A DNA stretch of 41,391 nt from an uncultured Gemmatimonadota bacterium (GTDB taxonomy: Bacteria > Gemmatimonadota > Gemmatimonadetes > Gemmatimonadales > Gemmatimonadaceae). The translations under genes and the position numbers were made by a program. How positions within the stretch are numbered: the first letter of the stretch is position 1; each line of letters starts with the position of its first letter. The stretch is from positions 1 through 41,391 of the forward strand of contig CAIVZZ010000024.1 of the NCBI GenBank assembly GCA_903910555.1, given 5' to 3'. Below are positions 7,873 to 15,906 of the stretch, piece after piece. Below the pieces are notes generated by a model that ran no database searches, had not been told where the DNA came from, and saw only the letters and a program-made list of their open reading frames with translations.

Positions 7873-10800
7873 TCACGCGATTGGCTTGTGCGTCGTTGTG
7901 ACCGGATCGAGCCCGAGCTTCTTCAGCAATGCATTCAGCGCTGCGAGATCTTTGTCTTCGATTTTCTGCATGCGATCCGACTGTACTTTCAATTCAACCT
8001 TGAGATCGTCGAAGATCGGCACGGTGTTTCCCGTCGGCCGCGTATCGCCGCGCGTGACGATCCCCATCAGTGATGCGAGCCGGTTGTTCAACTTGATCGG
8101 GAAGTTGAGCGGATCCTGCCCGCTCTGATTTCGCACCTGATAAATCTCTTCCTCGACGGTGCTGAGTTTGTTGGTAAGCGAATCGCCGAGGAGTTTGAGG
8201 TTGGCGTCGCTCGATTTCGTGAGGCGGTCCGTGACCTGCTTTTTCAGATCGCGAATCTTGATGACCGCGAGATTTGCTTCGTTGACTTTGTCGCGGATCG
8301 CCAGACCGAGCCTGGTCTGCGCCTCGAGATCAGCGTCCGTCGCTTCGTGCAGCGGATGACGCTTCACGACGAGTGATTGCGTGACGGTCTTCCCATCTGC
8401 CGTGAGGCGCACCGTGTACTTGCCCGGCGCGGCTTCCGGGCCCGTCTGCGAGCCGCCCCAGAGAATCATTCCCGGGAAACTGACCGGCGGTGCGTAGCGC
8501 ATGTCCCACATGAACGTGTTCATCCCAGCGGCCTTTGCGGGTCCTGCGTTTCCGCCGAATCCGCCGCGACCTCCGCCACCACCGCCCGCTCGACCCGCGT
8601 CAGCAGCGGCGGCGGCAGCGGCACCCGTGTCGGGATACGAGCGCACGAGCGAACCTTTCGAGTCAAGCACTTCGATTCGCACATCCTGCGCGGGGCTGCG
8701 CAGCATGTACTGGAACATCGCGAGCTGGTTCGCGCCGCGAATCGCGGGCGCCGGCTTGAACAGAATTGGATCGGTGCCGGCCAACAGCTTCTCGCTGTAC
8801 TGCCGCAGCGGCTCGATGTGATCGAGAACGTAAAAACTCCGGCCGTGCGTTGCGATCGCGAGGTTGTCATCCACGACGATCAAATCCCACACCGGCATAT
8901 CGGCGAGGTTGAGGTTCAGCGACTGCCAGTGATCGCCGTCGTCGTACGACATGTAGACGCCATGCTGCGTGCCGGCGTAGAGAAGTCCCTTGCGTGTGGG
9001 ATCTTCGCGAACGGCGTGCACGAAATCGTTCGCGGCGATTCCGTTCACGATCTTCGTCCACGTCTTCCCCATGTCGTGCGTGCGGAAGATGTACGGCGCT
9101 TTGTCGTCGAGCAGGAAACGCTTCACGGCCACGTAGGCCGTAGCCGAATCTTGCGCACCGGCATCGATGAGCGATACGCGTCCGAACTCGGGCATGTCCT
9201 TCGGCGTGACGTTCGTCCACGTCGTGCCGCCGTCCTTGGTCACGTTGATCAGCCCGTCGTCCGATCCCGTCCAGATAACATTCGTCGTCCGCTTTGACGG
9301 CGCGATCGCGAAGATGACGGCGTACACTTCCGGGCCGTTCATATCGCGCGTGATCGGGCCGCCCGACGGTCCCATGGTTTTCGGATCGTGGCGTGTGAGA
9401 TCGCCGCTGATCTTCGTCCAGTTCAGGCCGCCGTTCATCGTCTTCCACAGATGCTGCGATCCCGTGTACAGCGTCTTGCGATCGACAGGCGAGAAGATGA
9501 TCGGATATGTCCACTGCCAGCGCTCTTTGATCACCTCCGATTCTTCGCCGGAGAACATGCGCGGGTACGGACTGACTTCGGTGACTTCGCCGGTGCGGCG
9601 ATTCAGCTTCGTGAGAAATCCGCCGCCGTTCGCGTTCGTGCCGGAATAGAAGACGTCCGGGTCGCGCGGATCGGGCGCGATGTATCCGTCTTCTGATCCA
9701 CCCGGGCTGAACTCAGCGGCCGCCACAGCTCCGCGACCGCCGCCACCGCCGCCGCGTCCACCGGCAAAGGGCGCCGCACTCGGCATGCACGTTTCACTTT
9801 CGTCCTGCTGCGATCCACACACGTAAAACGGAATGTGCGAAGTCGCGACGATGTGGTAGATCTGCGCTGTCGGATAGTTGACGGAGCTCCACGTCGGGTT
9901 ATCGGCGACCGCGTTGAACGTGATGTCGCCGCCCGGATCGGCCGCATGCAAAACGTGATTGTTGTCGTTCGGATCGATCCACATGTCGTGCGAATCGCCG
10001 CGCGCAAACTGGCGCTGATCGAACGTCTTCCCGCCGTCGAGCGAGCGGAACGCGCCGACGTTCTCAACGTAGACGAGATCTTTGTTCTTCGTGTCCGCAA
10101 AAACGTGCGTGTAGTAGAACGCGCGCTGACGGAAACGGCGCTCATTGTTCACGAGTGCCCAGGTCGCGCCTGCGTCATCCGAGCGGTAGAGTCCGCCGTT
10201 TTCGTTTTCAACGAGTGCAAACACGCGGCTGTCGTCGACGGACGAAACGGAAATGCCGATCTTGCCGTCGATGCCACTCGGCAGTCCGGTTGCGTGTGTG
10301 ATCTCGGTCCACGTCTCGCCGCCGTCTGTCGATTTATACATCCCGCTGCCGGGTCCGCCGCTCGACATCTGCCACTCTTTGCGGTACGCCTCCCAGAGCG
10401 AGGCGTACATGATGTTCGGATTTTTCTGGTCGATCTCAACATCGATGCCGCCCGACTCCGGGCCCTTATACAGAACTTTGCGCCAGCTCTTTCCACCGTC
10501 TGTCGATTTGAAGATGCCGCGCTCTTCGCTGTTGACGCCGTATTTCCCGAAGTCGGCAACGAAGACGATGTTCGGATTTGTCGGATGAATACGAATGCGC
10601 GAGATCGCGTCCGAGTTGCCGAACCCGATATTCGTCCATGTCTTTCCAGCGTCGGTGGATTTGTACACGCCGTCGCCCGGCTGAATGTCGCCGCGAATGC
10701 ACGACTCGCCCATGCCGATGAAAATGACGTTCGGGTCGCTCATGCTCACCGCGACTGCGCCAACGGACGAGCTGTGAAGCTGTCCGTCAGTGATGTTCGC

Positions 10801-11070
10801 CCAATGCTCGCCGCCGTCGGTTGTTTTCCAGAGTCCGCCGCCGGTTGCGCCGAAGTAGCCGACCTTTGGCTGGCCGACGACACCGGATGTCGCGATCGAT
10901 CTGCCGCCGCGCTCGGGGCCGACGTTCCGCCACTTGAGCGATTTGAGGATCGTGCTGTCTATAGATGCACGGGGCGGAGTGGCGAGCTGCGAGCCATCAC
11001 CGGAACGCCATCCGGCGAGCGTCGCAATCAGGCCAACGGAGAAAACAACACCAAGGCGGGCACGGGACAT
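7873..11070 (-). CDS. secreted BNR/sortilin-like repeat protein, 1065 aa
   Basis: A signal peptide of about 25 residues precedes many BNR/Asp-box-like blades: GGGLWKTTDGGEHW, GVYKSTDAGKTW, GIFKSTDGGKSW, GMYKSTDGGETW, GLYRSDDAGATW and more through about residue 700. These build a beta-propeller of the VPS10/sortilin or xyloglucanase-like type. Two glycine-rich low-complexity stretches occur (near residues 440 and 780). The C-terminal third includes a beta-sandwich (PGKYTVRLTADGKTV) and then a helical region. Proteins with this layout are abundant in Gemmatimonadota and Acidobacteriota and are usually called glycosyl hydrolases, but no catalytic residues can be assigned here. The start at 11070 has only a weak ribosome binding site. 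Confidence 0.85.
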   Translation of the reverse strand: MSRARLGVVFSVGLIATLAGWRSGDGSQLATPPRASIDSTILKSLKWRNVGPERGGRSIATSGVVGQPKVGYFGATGGGLWKTTDGGEHWANITDGQLHSSSVGAVAVSMSDPNVIFIGMGESCIRGDIQPGDGVYKSTDAGKTWTNIGFGNSDAISRIRIHPTNPNIVFVADFGKYGVNSEERGIFKSTDGGKSWRKVLYKGPESGGIDVEIDQKNPNIMYASLWEAYRKEWQMSSGGPGSGMYKSTDGGETWTEITHATGLPSGIDGKIGISVSSVDDSRVFALVENENGGLYRSDDAGATWALVNNERRFRQRAFYYTHVFADTKNKDLVYVENVGAFRSLDGGKTFDQRQFARGDSHDMWIDPNDNNHVLHAADPGGDITFNAVADNPTWSSVNYPTAQIYHIVATSHIPFYVCGSQQDESETCMPSAAPFAGGRGGGGGGRGAVAAAEFSPGGSEDGYIAPDPRDPDVFYSGTNANGGGFLTKLNRRTGEVTEVSPYPRMFSGEESEVIKERWQWTYPIIFSPVDRKTLYTGSQHLWKTMNGGLNWTKISGDLTRHDPKTMGPSGGPITRDMNGPEVYAVIFAIAPSKRTTNVIWTGSDDGLINVTKDGGTTWTNVTPKDMPEFGRVSLIDAGAQDSATAYVAVKRFLLDDKAPYIFRTHDMGKTWTKIVNGIAANDFVHAVREDPTRKGLLYAGTQHGVYMSYDDGDHWQSLNLNLADMPVWDLIVVDDNLAIATHGRSFYVLDHIEPLRQYSEKLLAGTDPILFKPAPAIRGANQLAMFQYMLRSPAQDVRIEVLDSKGSLVRSYPDTGAAAAAAADAGRAGGGGGGRGGFGGNAGPAKAAGMNTFMWDMRYAPPVSFPGMILWGGSQTGPEAAPGKYTVRLTADGKTVTQSLVVKRHPLHEATDADLEAQTRLGLAIRDKVNEANLAVIKIRDLKKQVTDRLTKSSDANLKLLGDSLTNKLSTVEEEIYQVRNQSGQDPLNFPIKLNNRLASLMGIVTRGDTRPTGNTVPIFDDLKVELKVQSDRMQKIEDKDLAALNALLKKLGLDPVTTTHKPIA

Positions 11071-11082
11071 GTAACCAAAACC

Positions 11083-11112
11083 TCGTCAAGAGTGGGGGAA
11101 CACATCTATAAT
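11083..11112 (+). promoter_or_regulatory. putative sigma-70-type promoter for the DUF1801 gene
   Basis: A perfect -10 hexamer TATAAT lies at 11107-11112, with TCGTCA (four of six matches to TTGACA) at 11083-11088, a spacing of 18. It would give a leader of about 65 bases for the gene at 11185. The AT-rich stretch may also serve the divergent BNR gene. Confidence 0.4.
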
Positions 11113-11184
11113 AATGTCGCGCCCTCCCCGAACAGCACGGGGGGATCCTGACACTTAGATGACGGCCAACTTCGAGGACTTTCG

Positions 11185-11595
11185 ATGCCGAAAGAGCCAA
11201 AGACCAAGCTGAACGATGCCAGCGTCGCCGATTTCTTCGACGCCATCCCCGACAAAGAGCGCCGCGAGGACTGCCGCGCCGTGGCGAAGCTCATGCAGAA
11301 GGTGACGAAAGCGAAGCCCAAGATGTGGGGCACGAGCATTGTCGGGTTCGGCACCCGGGTCTATCAGGGTTCGAGCGGCGAAGCGACCTGGATGGAGATC
11401 GGCTTCTCGCCGCGGAAGGCGAACCTCACCCTGTACATCATGACGGGGGTCGATGCCCACCCCGCGCTGTTCAAGAAACTCGGGAAATACAAGAACGGGA
11501 AAGGGTGCCTCTACCTGAAACACCTTTCCGATATCGATCTCAAAGTTCTCGAACAGATCATCACCGCATCGGTCAAGCGCATCAGAAATCTGTAA
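11185..11595 (+). CDS. DUF1801 (YdhG-like) domain protein
   Basis: The 136-aa protein matches DUF1801: the KPKMWGTSIVGFG core, YxSGxxxxWMEIGFSPRKANLTLYI and the C-terminal KLGKYKNGKGCLYLKHLSDIDLKVLEQII. The family is small, soluble and iron-chaperone-fold-like (YdhG/frataxin-like); its biochemical role is unknown. A GAGGA lies six bases before the ATG. No signal peptide is present, so it is cytoplasmic. It stands alone between the divergent BNR gene and a convergent gene. Confidence 0.85.
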   Translation: MPKEPKTKLNDASVADFFDAIPDKERREDCRAVAKLMQKVTKAKPKMWGTSIVGFGTRVYQGSSGEATWMEIGFSPRKANLTLYIMTGVDAHPALFKKLGKYKNGKGCLYLKHLSDIDLKVLEQIITASVKRIRNL

Positions 11596-11656
11596 CGAAG
11601 CCGTTGTCTGGCAATTTCAGTTATCTGAAAGGTCCCGGCTGACAGTTTTGCAGTTT

Positions 11657-12574
11657 TTATTTCGGCATCTTCATCTCTTGATCGCCGAGAATCTCCGCGA
11701 GCTCCACATCCAATCGACTCTTGATCTGCGGCGTTGACGCGAGCGACCGATACGCGGCCAGCAAGGAGTTGTATGCATTAATTGTTTTCTTCCGCAGCGC
11801 GTCGAATTTTGCTTTGTCCCCGCTCTTTTCCGCAGCCAACAACTGCGGCACCAACTCCCGCAACGATGCACGATTCGTCGAGAGCACCGGCATCGTCCCC
11901 GCCAGCTGAGCCTCACGATCGATCCGATGTGCTTCGGGCAACTTCGCGCCGTACGTCTCGCCGAGTGCAACTCCAAAGAGCCGGTCATCACGCGTAGGAT
12001 GTGCCGGCGGTGTGAGCCCGACCGCAATGAAGGGCAGCGCCGGATTGTCGTGCGCGAACGGCCCATCCGGATTCGGAATCGTCCAGGTGTGAATCATCGC
12101 GATCTGATTTCGCGTCGGCGTGCCGCCGCGATCGGTGCAATCCTCGAGACCGTCGGAGAGCACCTGTCCTTCGCCCGGCACATTGCGGCAGAACATGTGC
12201 GTATGCCACATCGCGGGCGCGCCGCCGAACATCGTCGGCGCCGCGACCCGTCCACCGATCCGCTCCGTATACGCAACGCCGACCGGCACCAGCTTTCCGT
12301 TGATCGGCAGATACATCATGAAGGTCGGATTATCGATATCGACCGGCGCGTTGGTCATCGCCATTCCGGCGATCCGCGGCAGCGAGAGCCAATGCTGGCC
12401 CTGAAAAGGCGTGAGATCGCGCACCGGGCCGAAGGCGAGCGGGGTGAAACCCGCGCCGTGCAGCGCGGCCGAATCCGTTAGCGGTTTGATCGCTCGCTGC
12501 GCGCGCGCGACCATCGAGTCAGGGTTCTGCTGCTGAAGCGAGAACGCCAGGAGTAGAGGGAGCAGGCTGGTCAT
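11657..12574 (-). CDS. secreted protein of unknown function with an HTHMFC motif
   Basis: The 305-aa protein has a short hydrophobic N-terminus (MTSLLPLLLAFSLQQQN) that looks like a signal peptide. The central region contains WHTHMFCRNVPGEG and then LEDCTDRGGTPTRNQIAMIHTWTIPNPDGPFAHDNP. Its clustered His and Cys could bind a metal or be disulfide-linked. The C-terminal third is helical (a stretch with KSGDKAKFDALRKKTINAYN). I do not recognise the family. It diverges from the APC permease with only 31 bases between start codons and appears to be leaderless. Confidence 0.7.
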   Translation of the reverse strand: MTSLLPLLLAFSLQQQNPDSMVARAQRAIKPLTDSAALHGAGFTPLAFGPVRDLTPFQGQHWLSLPRIAGMAMTNAPVDIDNPTFMMYLPINGKLVPVGVAYTERIGGRVAAPTMFGGAPAMWHTHMFCRNVPGEGQVLSDGLEDCTDRGGTPTRNQIAMIHTWTIPNPDGPFAHDNPALPFIAVGLTPPAHPTRDDRLFGVALGETYGAKLPEAHRIDREAQLAGTMPVLSTNRASLRELVPQLLAAEKSGDKAKFDALRKKTINAYNSLLAAYRSLASTPQIKSRLDVELAEILGDQEMKMPK

Positions 12575-12580
12575 GTCTTA

Positions 12581-12586
12581 AGTATA
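12581..12586 (-). promoter_or_regulatory. putative -10 element for a leaderless transcript
   Basis: On the minus strand TATACT is followed by six bases (TAAGAC) and the ATG at 12574, with no Shine-Dalgarno sequence. The geometry is identical to that before the ATG at 1252. The divergent permease start at 12606 lies behind it, so the two promoters must share this 31-base space or overlap the coding regions. Confidence 0.4.
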
Positions 12587-12605
12587 TGTCGTAAGTTCGG
12601 CCACC

Positions 12606-13958
12606 ATGCCTATCGAACGCCCCTCACTCGTTCGCCCGTCGCCACCTGTTCGCCCCTCGCTGCTGAAAGTGCTCGGCGTGGCCTTCGGTCTGGCGATGAT
12701 CGTCGGCAATACGATCGGTGTCGGAATTCTGCGGACGCCGGGTGATATCGCGGCGGCGCTGCCGAGTTCCGCCTGGTTCATTGGCGCGTGGGTCGCGGGC
12801 GGCGTGTACGCGCTGTTCGGCGCGATGACGATGGCCGAACTCGCGGTGATGATCCCGAAATCGGGCGGGCAGTATGTATTCGTCCGGCGGGCGCTCGGCG
12901 AATATCCCGCGTTCGTGATCGGGTGGACCGACTGGATTTCGTCGTGCAGCGCGATCGCCGCGACGGTGATCGCGCTTGGTGAACTCGGCGCGCAGATCTC
13001 GCCGTCGCTCGTTGGCCGCGAAAGCGCTACGGCGATCGTGATGACCATCGTGTTTACGGCGGCGAACTGGATCGGCGTGAAATCGGGAGATCGCACGCAA
13101 CAGGCGCTCAGTCTAATGAAGGTCATCGCGCTCTTCGCGGTGGCGATGGCCTGTTTTACGGTGCCGACCGCGGCGGCGAGTGCGAGTCAGGTCATCCCGA
13201 AGATCCCGACTGGTCTGGCCTTCGTGACTGCGTTGGTATTCGTCTTTCAGAACGTGCTCTACACGTACGACGGCTGGAACGGCGTCACCTACTTCGGCGC
13301 CGAGATGAAGGATCCTGGGCGGCAGATTCCGCGCGCGATGGCGTACGGCGTTATTGCCGTGCTGGTTGTTTATCTCGCGCTGAACGCGGCGTTTTTGCAC
13401 GTACTCGGCATGGGCGAGCTGGCGACCGACAAGTTTCCGGCGGCGACCGCGGCGCATGTCGTGTTTGGGAGCGCCGGTGAGGGGATCGTGCGCGCCGTGA
13501 TGGTCGTGACGCTGCTCAGCAGTGCCAACGCGATCCTGATGCTCACATCGCGGACGCCTTATGCGATGAGCGAAGACGGGCTGCTGCCCCGTTTTATCTC
13601 ACGCGTGAATGTGGGCGGAACGCCGCACTATTCGCTTGCGGCGAGCGCGGCGGTTGTGATTGCATTCGTTGTGTCGGGGACCTTTCAAACGGTCATAGCG
13701 ATATCCGCGTTCTTCTTTGTAATGCAGTACGCCGCGACGTTCTTATCGCTTTTCGTACTTCGGCGGCGTGAGCCGGATACGCCCCGGGCATATCGGGCCT
13801 GGGGCTATCCGTGGATTCCCGGTTTGGTGCTTTTCGGGGCTCTCGCGTTCATCGCCGGAAACTTCATCGCCGACCGGGACAACAGCATTCGCGCGGTGGC
13901 GGTGCTGGTTGCAAGTTATCCTCTATATCTGGTCGCTAAGCGGCTGCTGCGTTCTTGA
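12606..13958 (+). CDS. APC-superfamily amino acid permease
   Basis: This 450-aa integral membrane protein of about twelve helices belongs to the amino acid-polyamine-cation (AA_permease_2) family and would transport amino acids across the inner membrane. Visible family features are the first helix with GNTIGVGILRTPGDIA (the unwound glycine-rich substrate site), PKSGGQYVFVRRALG, and YDGWNGVTYFGAEMKDPGRQIPRA in helix 6 and its loop. The C-terminus ends with basic residues (KRLLRS). Substrate cannot be assigned. It is followed after 19 bases by an M20 amidohydrolase, so peptide breakdown and amino-acid uptake may be coupled. Confidence 0.88.
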   Translation: MPIERPSLVRPSPPVRPSLLKVLGVAFGLAMIVGNTIGVGILRTPGDIAAALPSSAWFIGAWVAGGVYALFGAMTMAELAVMIPKSGGQYVFVRRALGEYPAFVIGWTDWISSCSAIAATVIALGELGAQISPSLVGRESATAIVMTIVFTAANWIGVKSGDRTQQALSLMKVIALFAVAMACFTVPTAAASASQVIPKIPTGLAFVTALVFVFQNVLYTYDGWNGVTYFGAEMKDPGRQIPRAMAYGVIAVLVVYLALNAAFLHVLGMGELATDKFPAATAAHVVFGSAGEGIVRAVMVVTLLSSANAILMLTSRTPYAMSEDGLLPRFISRVNVGGTPHYSLAASAAVVIAFVVSGTFQTVIAISAFFFVMQYAATFLSLFVLRRREPDTPRAYRAWGYPWIPGLVLFGALAFIAGNFIADRDNSIRAVAVLVASYPLYLVAKRLLRS

Positions 13959-13977
13959 CCCCACCGGAGATTGCTCG

Positions 13978-15633
13978 ATGAATCGCAACCACCTAATTCG
14001 CCTCATTCTTTTCACAGCTGTCATCGCCCCCGCCTCTCTCCTCGCCCAAGGCGGCCGCGGCGGCGGCCGAGCCGCTGATTCGATCAAATACGTCTATCCA
14101 ACGACGCCGCAACTCGACAAGCTCAAAGCCGAAGCCGCGACGTTGATCGATGGCGAAGCGAAGCAGATCCAGGAAATGGTTGACGAGGTCTTCTCGTTCG
14201 GCGAGCCCGGATTCCAGGAGTTCGAGACCGTTAAGTATCTCACCGGCATCCTCGAGCAGAACGGATTCAAGGTGCAGCGCAACGTCGCGGGAATCCCGAC
14301 CGGGTTCGTTGCGACGTGGGGATCCGGCAAGCCGGTGATCTCGCTCGGATCGGACATCGACGACATCCCGCAGGCGAGCAACAAGCCGGGCGTCGGCTGG
14401 CACGACCCGCTTGTTGAAGGCGCGCCGGGCCATGGTGAAGGTCACAACTCCGGCGAGCCGCTGAACATTGCCGCGGCACTCGCCGTGAAAAAGATCATGG
14501 AGCGCGACCACATTCAGGGGACGATCCAGATTTGGGACGGCGTCGCCGAAGAACTGATGTCTGGAAAAGCGTGGTTCGTGCGCGCGGGCGTGTTCAAGGA
14601 TGTGGATATCACGCTGTTTACGCATGTTGGTCAGAGCCTGGCCGTTTCCTACGGCCAGTCGAGCTCGAACGCGCTGATCTCGGCGATCTTCAAGTTCAAG
14701 GGTCAGGCTGCGCACGCGGCCGGCGCACCGTGGCGCGGCAAGAGCGCGTGCGATGCCGCGATGCTCATGGGCATTTCGTGGGAGTTTCAGCGCGAGCACA
14801 TGGAACTTGCGCAGCGCTCACACTACGTGATTCCGGACTGCGGCGATCAACCGAACGTCGTGCCGCCGACCGCGAGCATCTGGTACTACTTCCGCAATCT
14901 CGACTACGATCGCACGCTCGCGATGTTCGAAGATGCCAAGAAGAAGGCGACTGCTGCGGCGATGATGACGGGCACGCAGGTCGACACGATCATGATGCTC
15001 GGCTCAGGCTGGAGCGGACATTTCAGCCGCCCTGTCGCAGAAGACATGTACGCGAACATCAAGCGCGTCGGCATGCCGAAGTGGGACGACAAGGACCAGC
15101 TGCTCGCAAAAGGAACGCAGCGCGAACTTGGCGCGCGCGAAACAGGATTGCTTGAAGGCGATCGCGGATTGCAGCTGAGCGGCGGCGCGATCGAAGCGCA
15201 GCGCACCGGCGGCGGATCTGATGACATCGGCGACGTAAGCTGGGTCGTGCCGACGATCACGCTGAACTATCCGTCGAATATTCCGGGGCTGCCCGGCCAC
15301 CACTGGGCCAACGCGATCTCGATGGCCACCCCGATCGCGCACAAGGGCGTTGTTGCGGGCGCGAAAGTTCAGGCGATGACCATGCTGGACATTCTCCTTC
15401 AGCCACAGCTGGTGAAGGACGCGTGGGATTATTTCACGAATGTCGAGACGAAGGATGTGAAGTACAAGTCGTTCTTCTCGGCGAGCGATCAGCCACCGAC
15501 GTATTTGAACAAGGAGCGGATGGAGAAATATCGGCCGCTCATGAAGCCGTTTTACTATGATCCGAAGAAATATTCGACATACCTTGAGCAGTTAGGGATC
15601 AAGTATCCGACTGTCCGAAACATTGTTCCATAA
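13978..15633 (+). CDS. secreted M20-family amidohydrolase, AbgB-like
   Basis: The 551-aa metal-dependent amidohydrolase resembles the aminobenzoyl-glutamate utilisation protein B group. Metal-site segments are SLGSDIDDIPQASN, GHGEGHNSG and DGVAEELMSGKAWFV. The lid/dimerisation domain follows (IFKFKGQAAHAAGAPWRGKS), and a late GGSDDIGDVSW and LPGHHWAN resemble AbgB. A signal peptide with cleavage near ALLAQ (about residues 18-24) makes it periplasmic, unlike E. coli AbgB. The ATG at 13978 has GGAG nine bases upstream; the open frame further upstream overlaps the permease and is not used. It is probably co-transcribed with the permease. The natural substrate is unknown. Confidence 0.87.
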   Translation: MNRNHLIRLILFTAVIAPASLLAQGGRGGGRAADSIKYVYPTTPQLDKLKAEAATLIDGEAKQIQEMVDEVFSFGEPGFQEFETVKYLTGILEQNGFKVQRNVAGIPTGFVATWGSGKPVISLGSDIDDIPQASNKPGVGWHDPLVEGAPGHGEGHNSGEPLNIAAALAVKKIMERDHIQGTIQIWDGVAEELMSGKAWFVRAGVFKDVDITLFTHVGQSLAVSYGQSSSNALISAIFKFKGQAAHAAGAPWRGKSACDAAMLMGISWEFQREHMELAQRSHYVIPDCGDQPNVVPPTASIWYYFRNLDYDRTLAMFEDAKKKATAAAMMTGTQVDTIMMLGSGWSGHFSRPVAEDMYANIKRVGMPKWDDKDQLLAKGTQRELGARETGLLEGDRGLQLSGGAIEAQRTGGGSDDIGDVSWVVPTITLNYPSNIPGLPGHHWANAISMATPIAHKGVVAGAKVQAMTMLDILLQPQLVKDAWDYFTNVETKDVKYKSFFSASDQPPTYLNKERMEKYRPLMKPFYYDPKKYSTYLEQLGIKYPTVRNIVP

Positions 15634-15639
15634 CTGATA

Positions 15640-15835
15640 GACACGAGATGGGAGGGTAGACTCGAGGGGCAAGTAAAAGGGGTGAGCGGAGAGATTTAGG
15701 GGCCAGAGGCGAGCACGAGTCTTGAGGGGCGAGGCCTGCGCCTCCCATCTCAAAACTTTTACTCACCCCTGGCCCCTACGCCTCTCCGCTCACCCCTGGC
15801 CCTCGCCCCTCGAGTCTGATCTCCCATCTCGTGTC
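15640..15835. repeat. 196-bp purine-rich/pyrimidine-rich palindrome
   Basis: GACACGAGATGGGAG at 15640 is mirrored by CTCCCATCTCGTGTC ending at 15835. Between them the left arm is built of purine-rich words (GAGGGGC, GGGGTGAGCGGAGAG, GGGGCCAGAGGCGAG) and the right arm of their complements (CTCACCCCTGGCCCC, CCTCTCCGCTCACCCC). The centre has a small hairpin (GAGGC-CTGC-GCCTC at 15731-15744). The element begins seven bases after the M20 stop codon. It has no reading frame. It could fold as one long RNA hairpin or a DNA cruciform; function is unknown. Confidence 0.85.
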
Positions 15836-15906
15836 TCGCCTCGCCCCTTGTTTTGACCCGTCGCCGCATCCAAACTGCCATTAGCCCCGCTCCCCGAGAG
15901 TGAAGA

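Noticed and set aside
9835-11151. 438-codon plus-strand frame opposite the BNR protein
   Set aside because: The opposite strand has repeated BNR blades; this frame has no recognisable domain and arises from GC-rich antisense.
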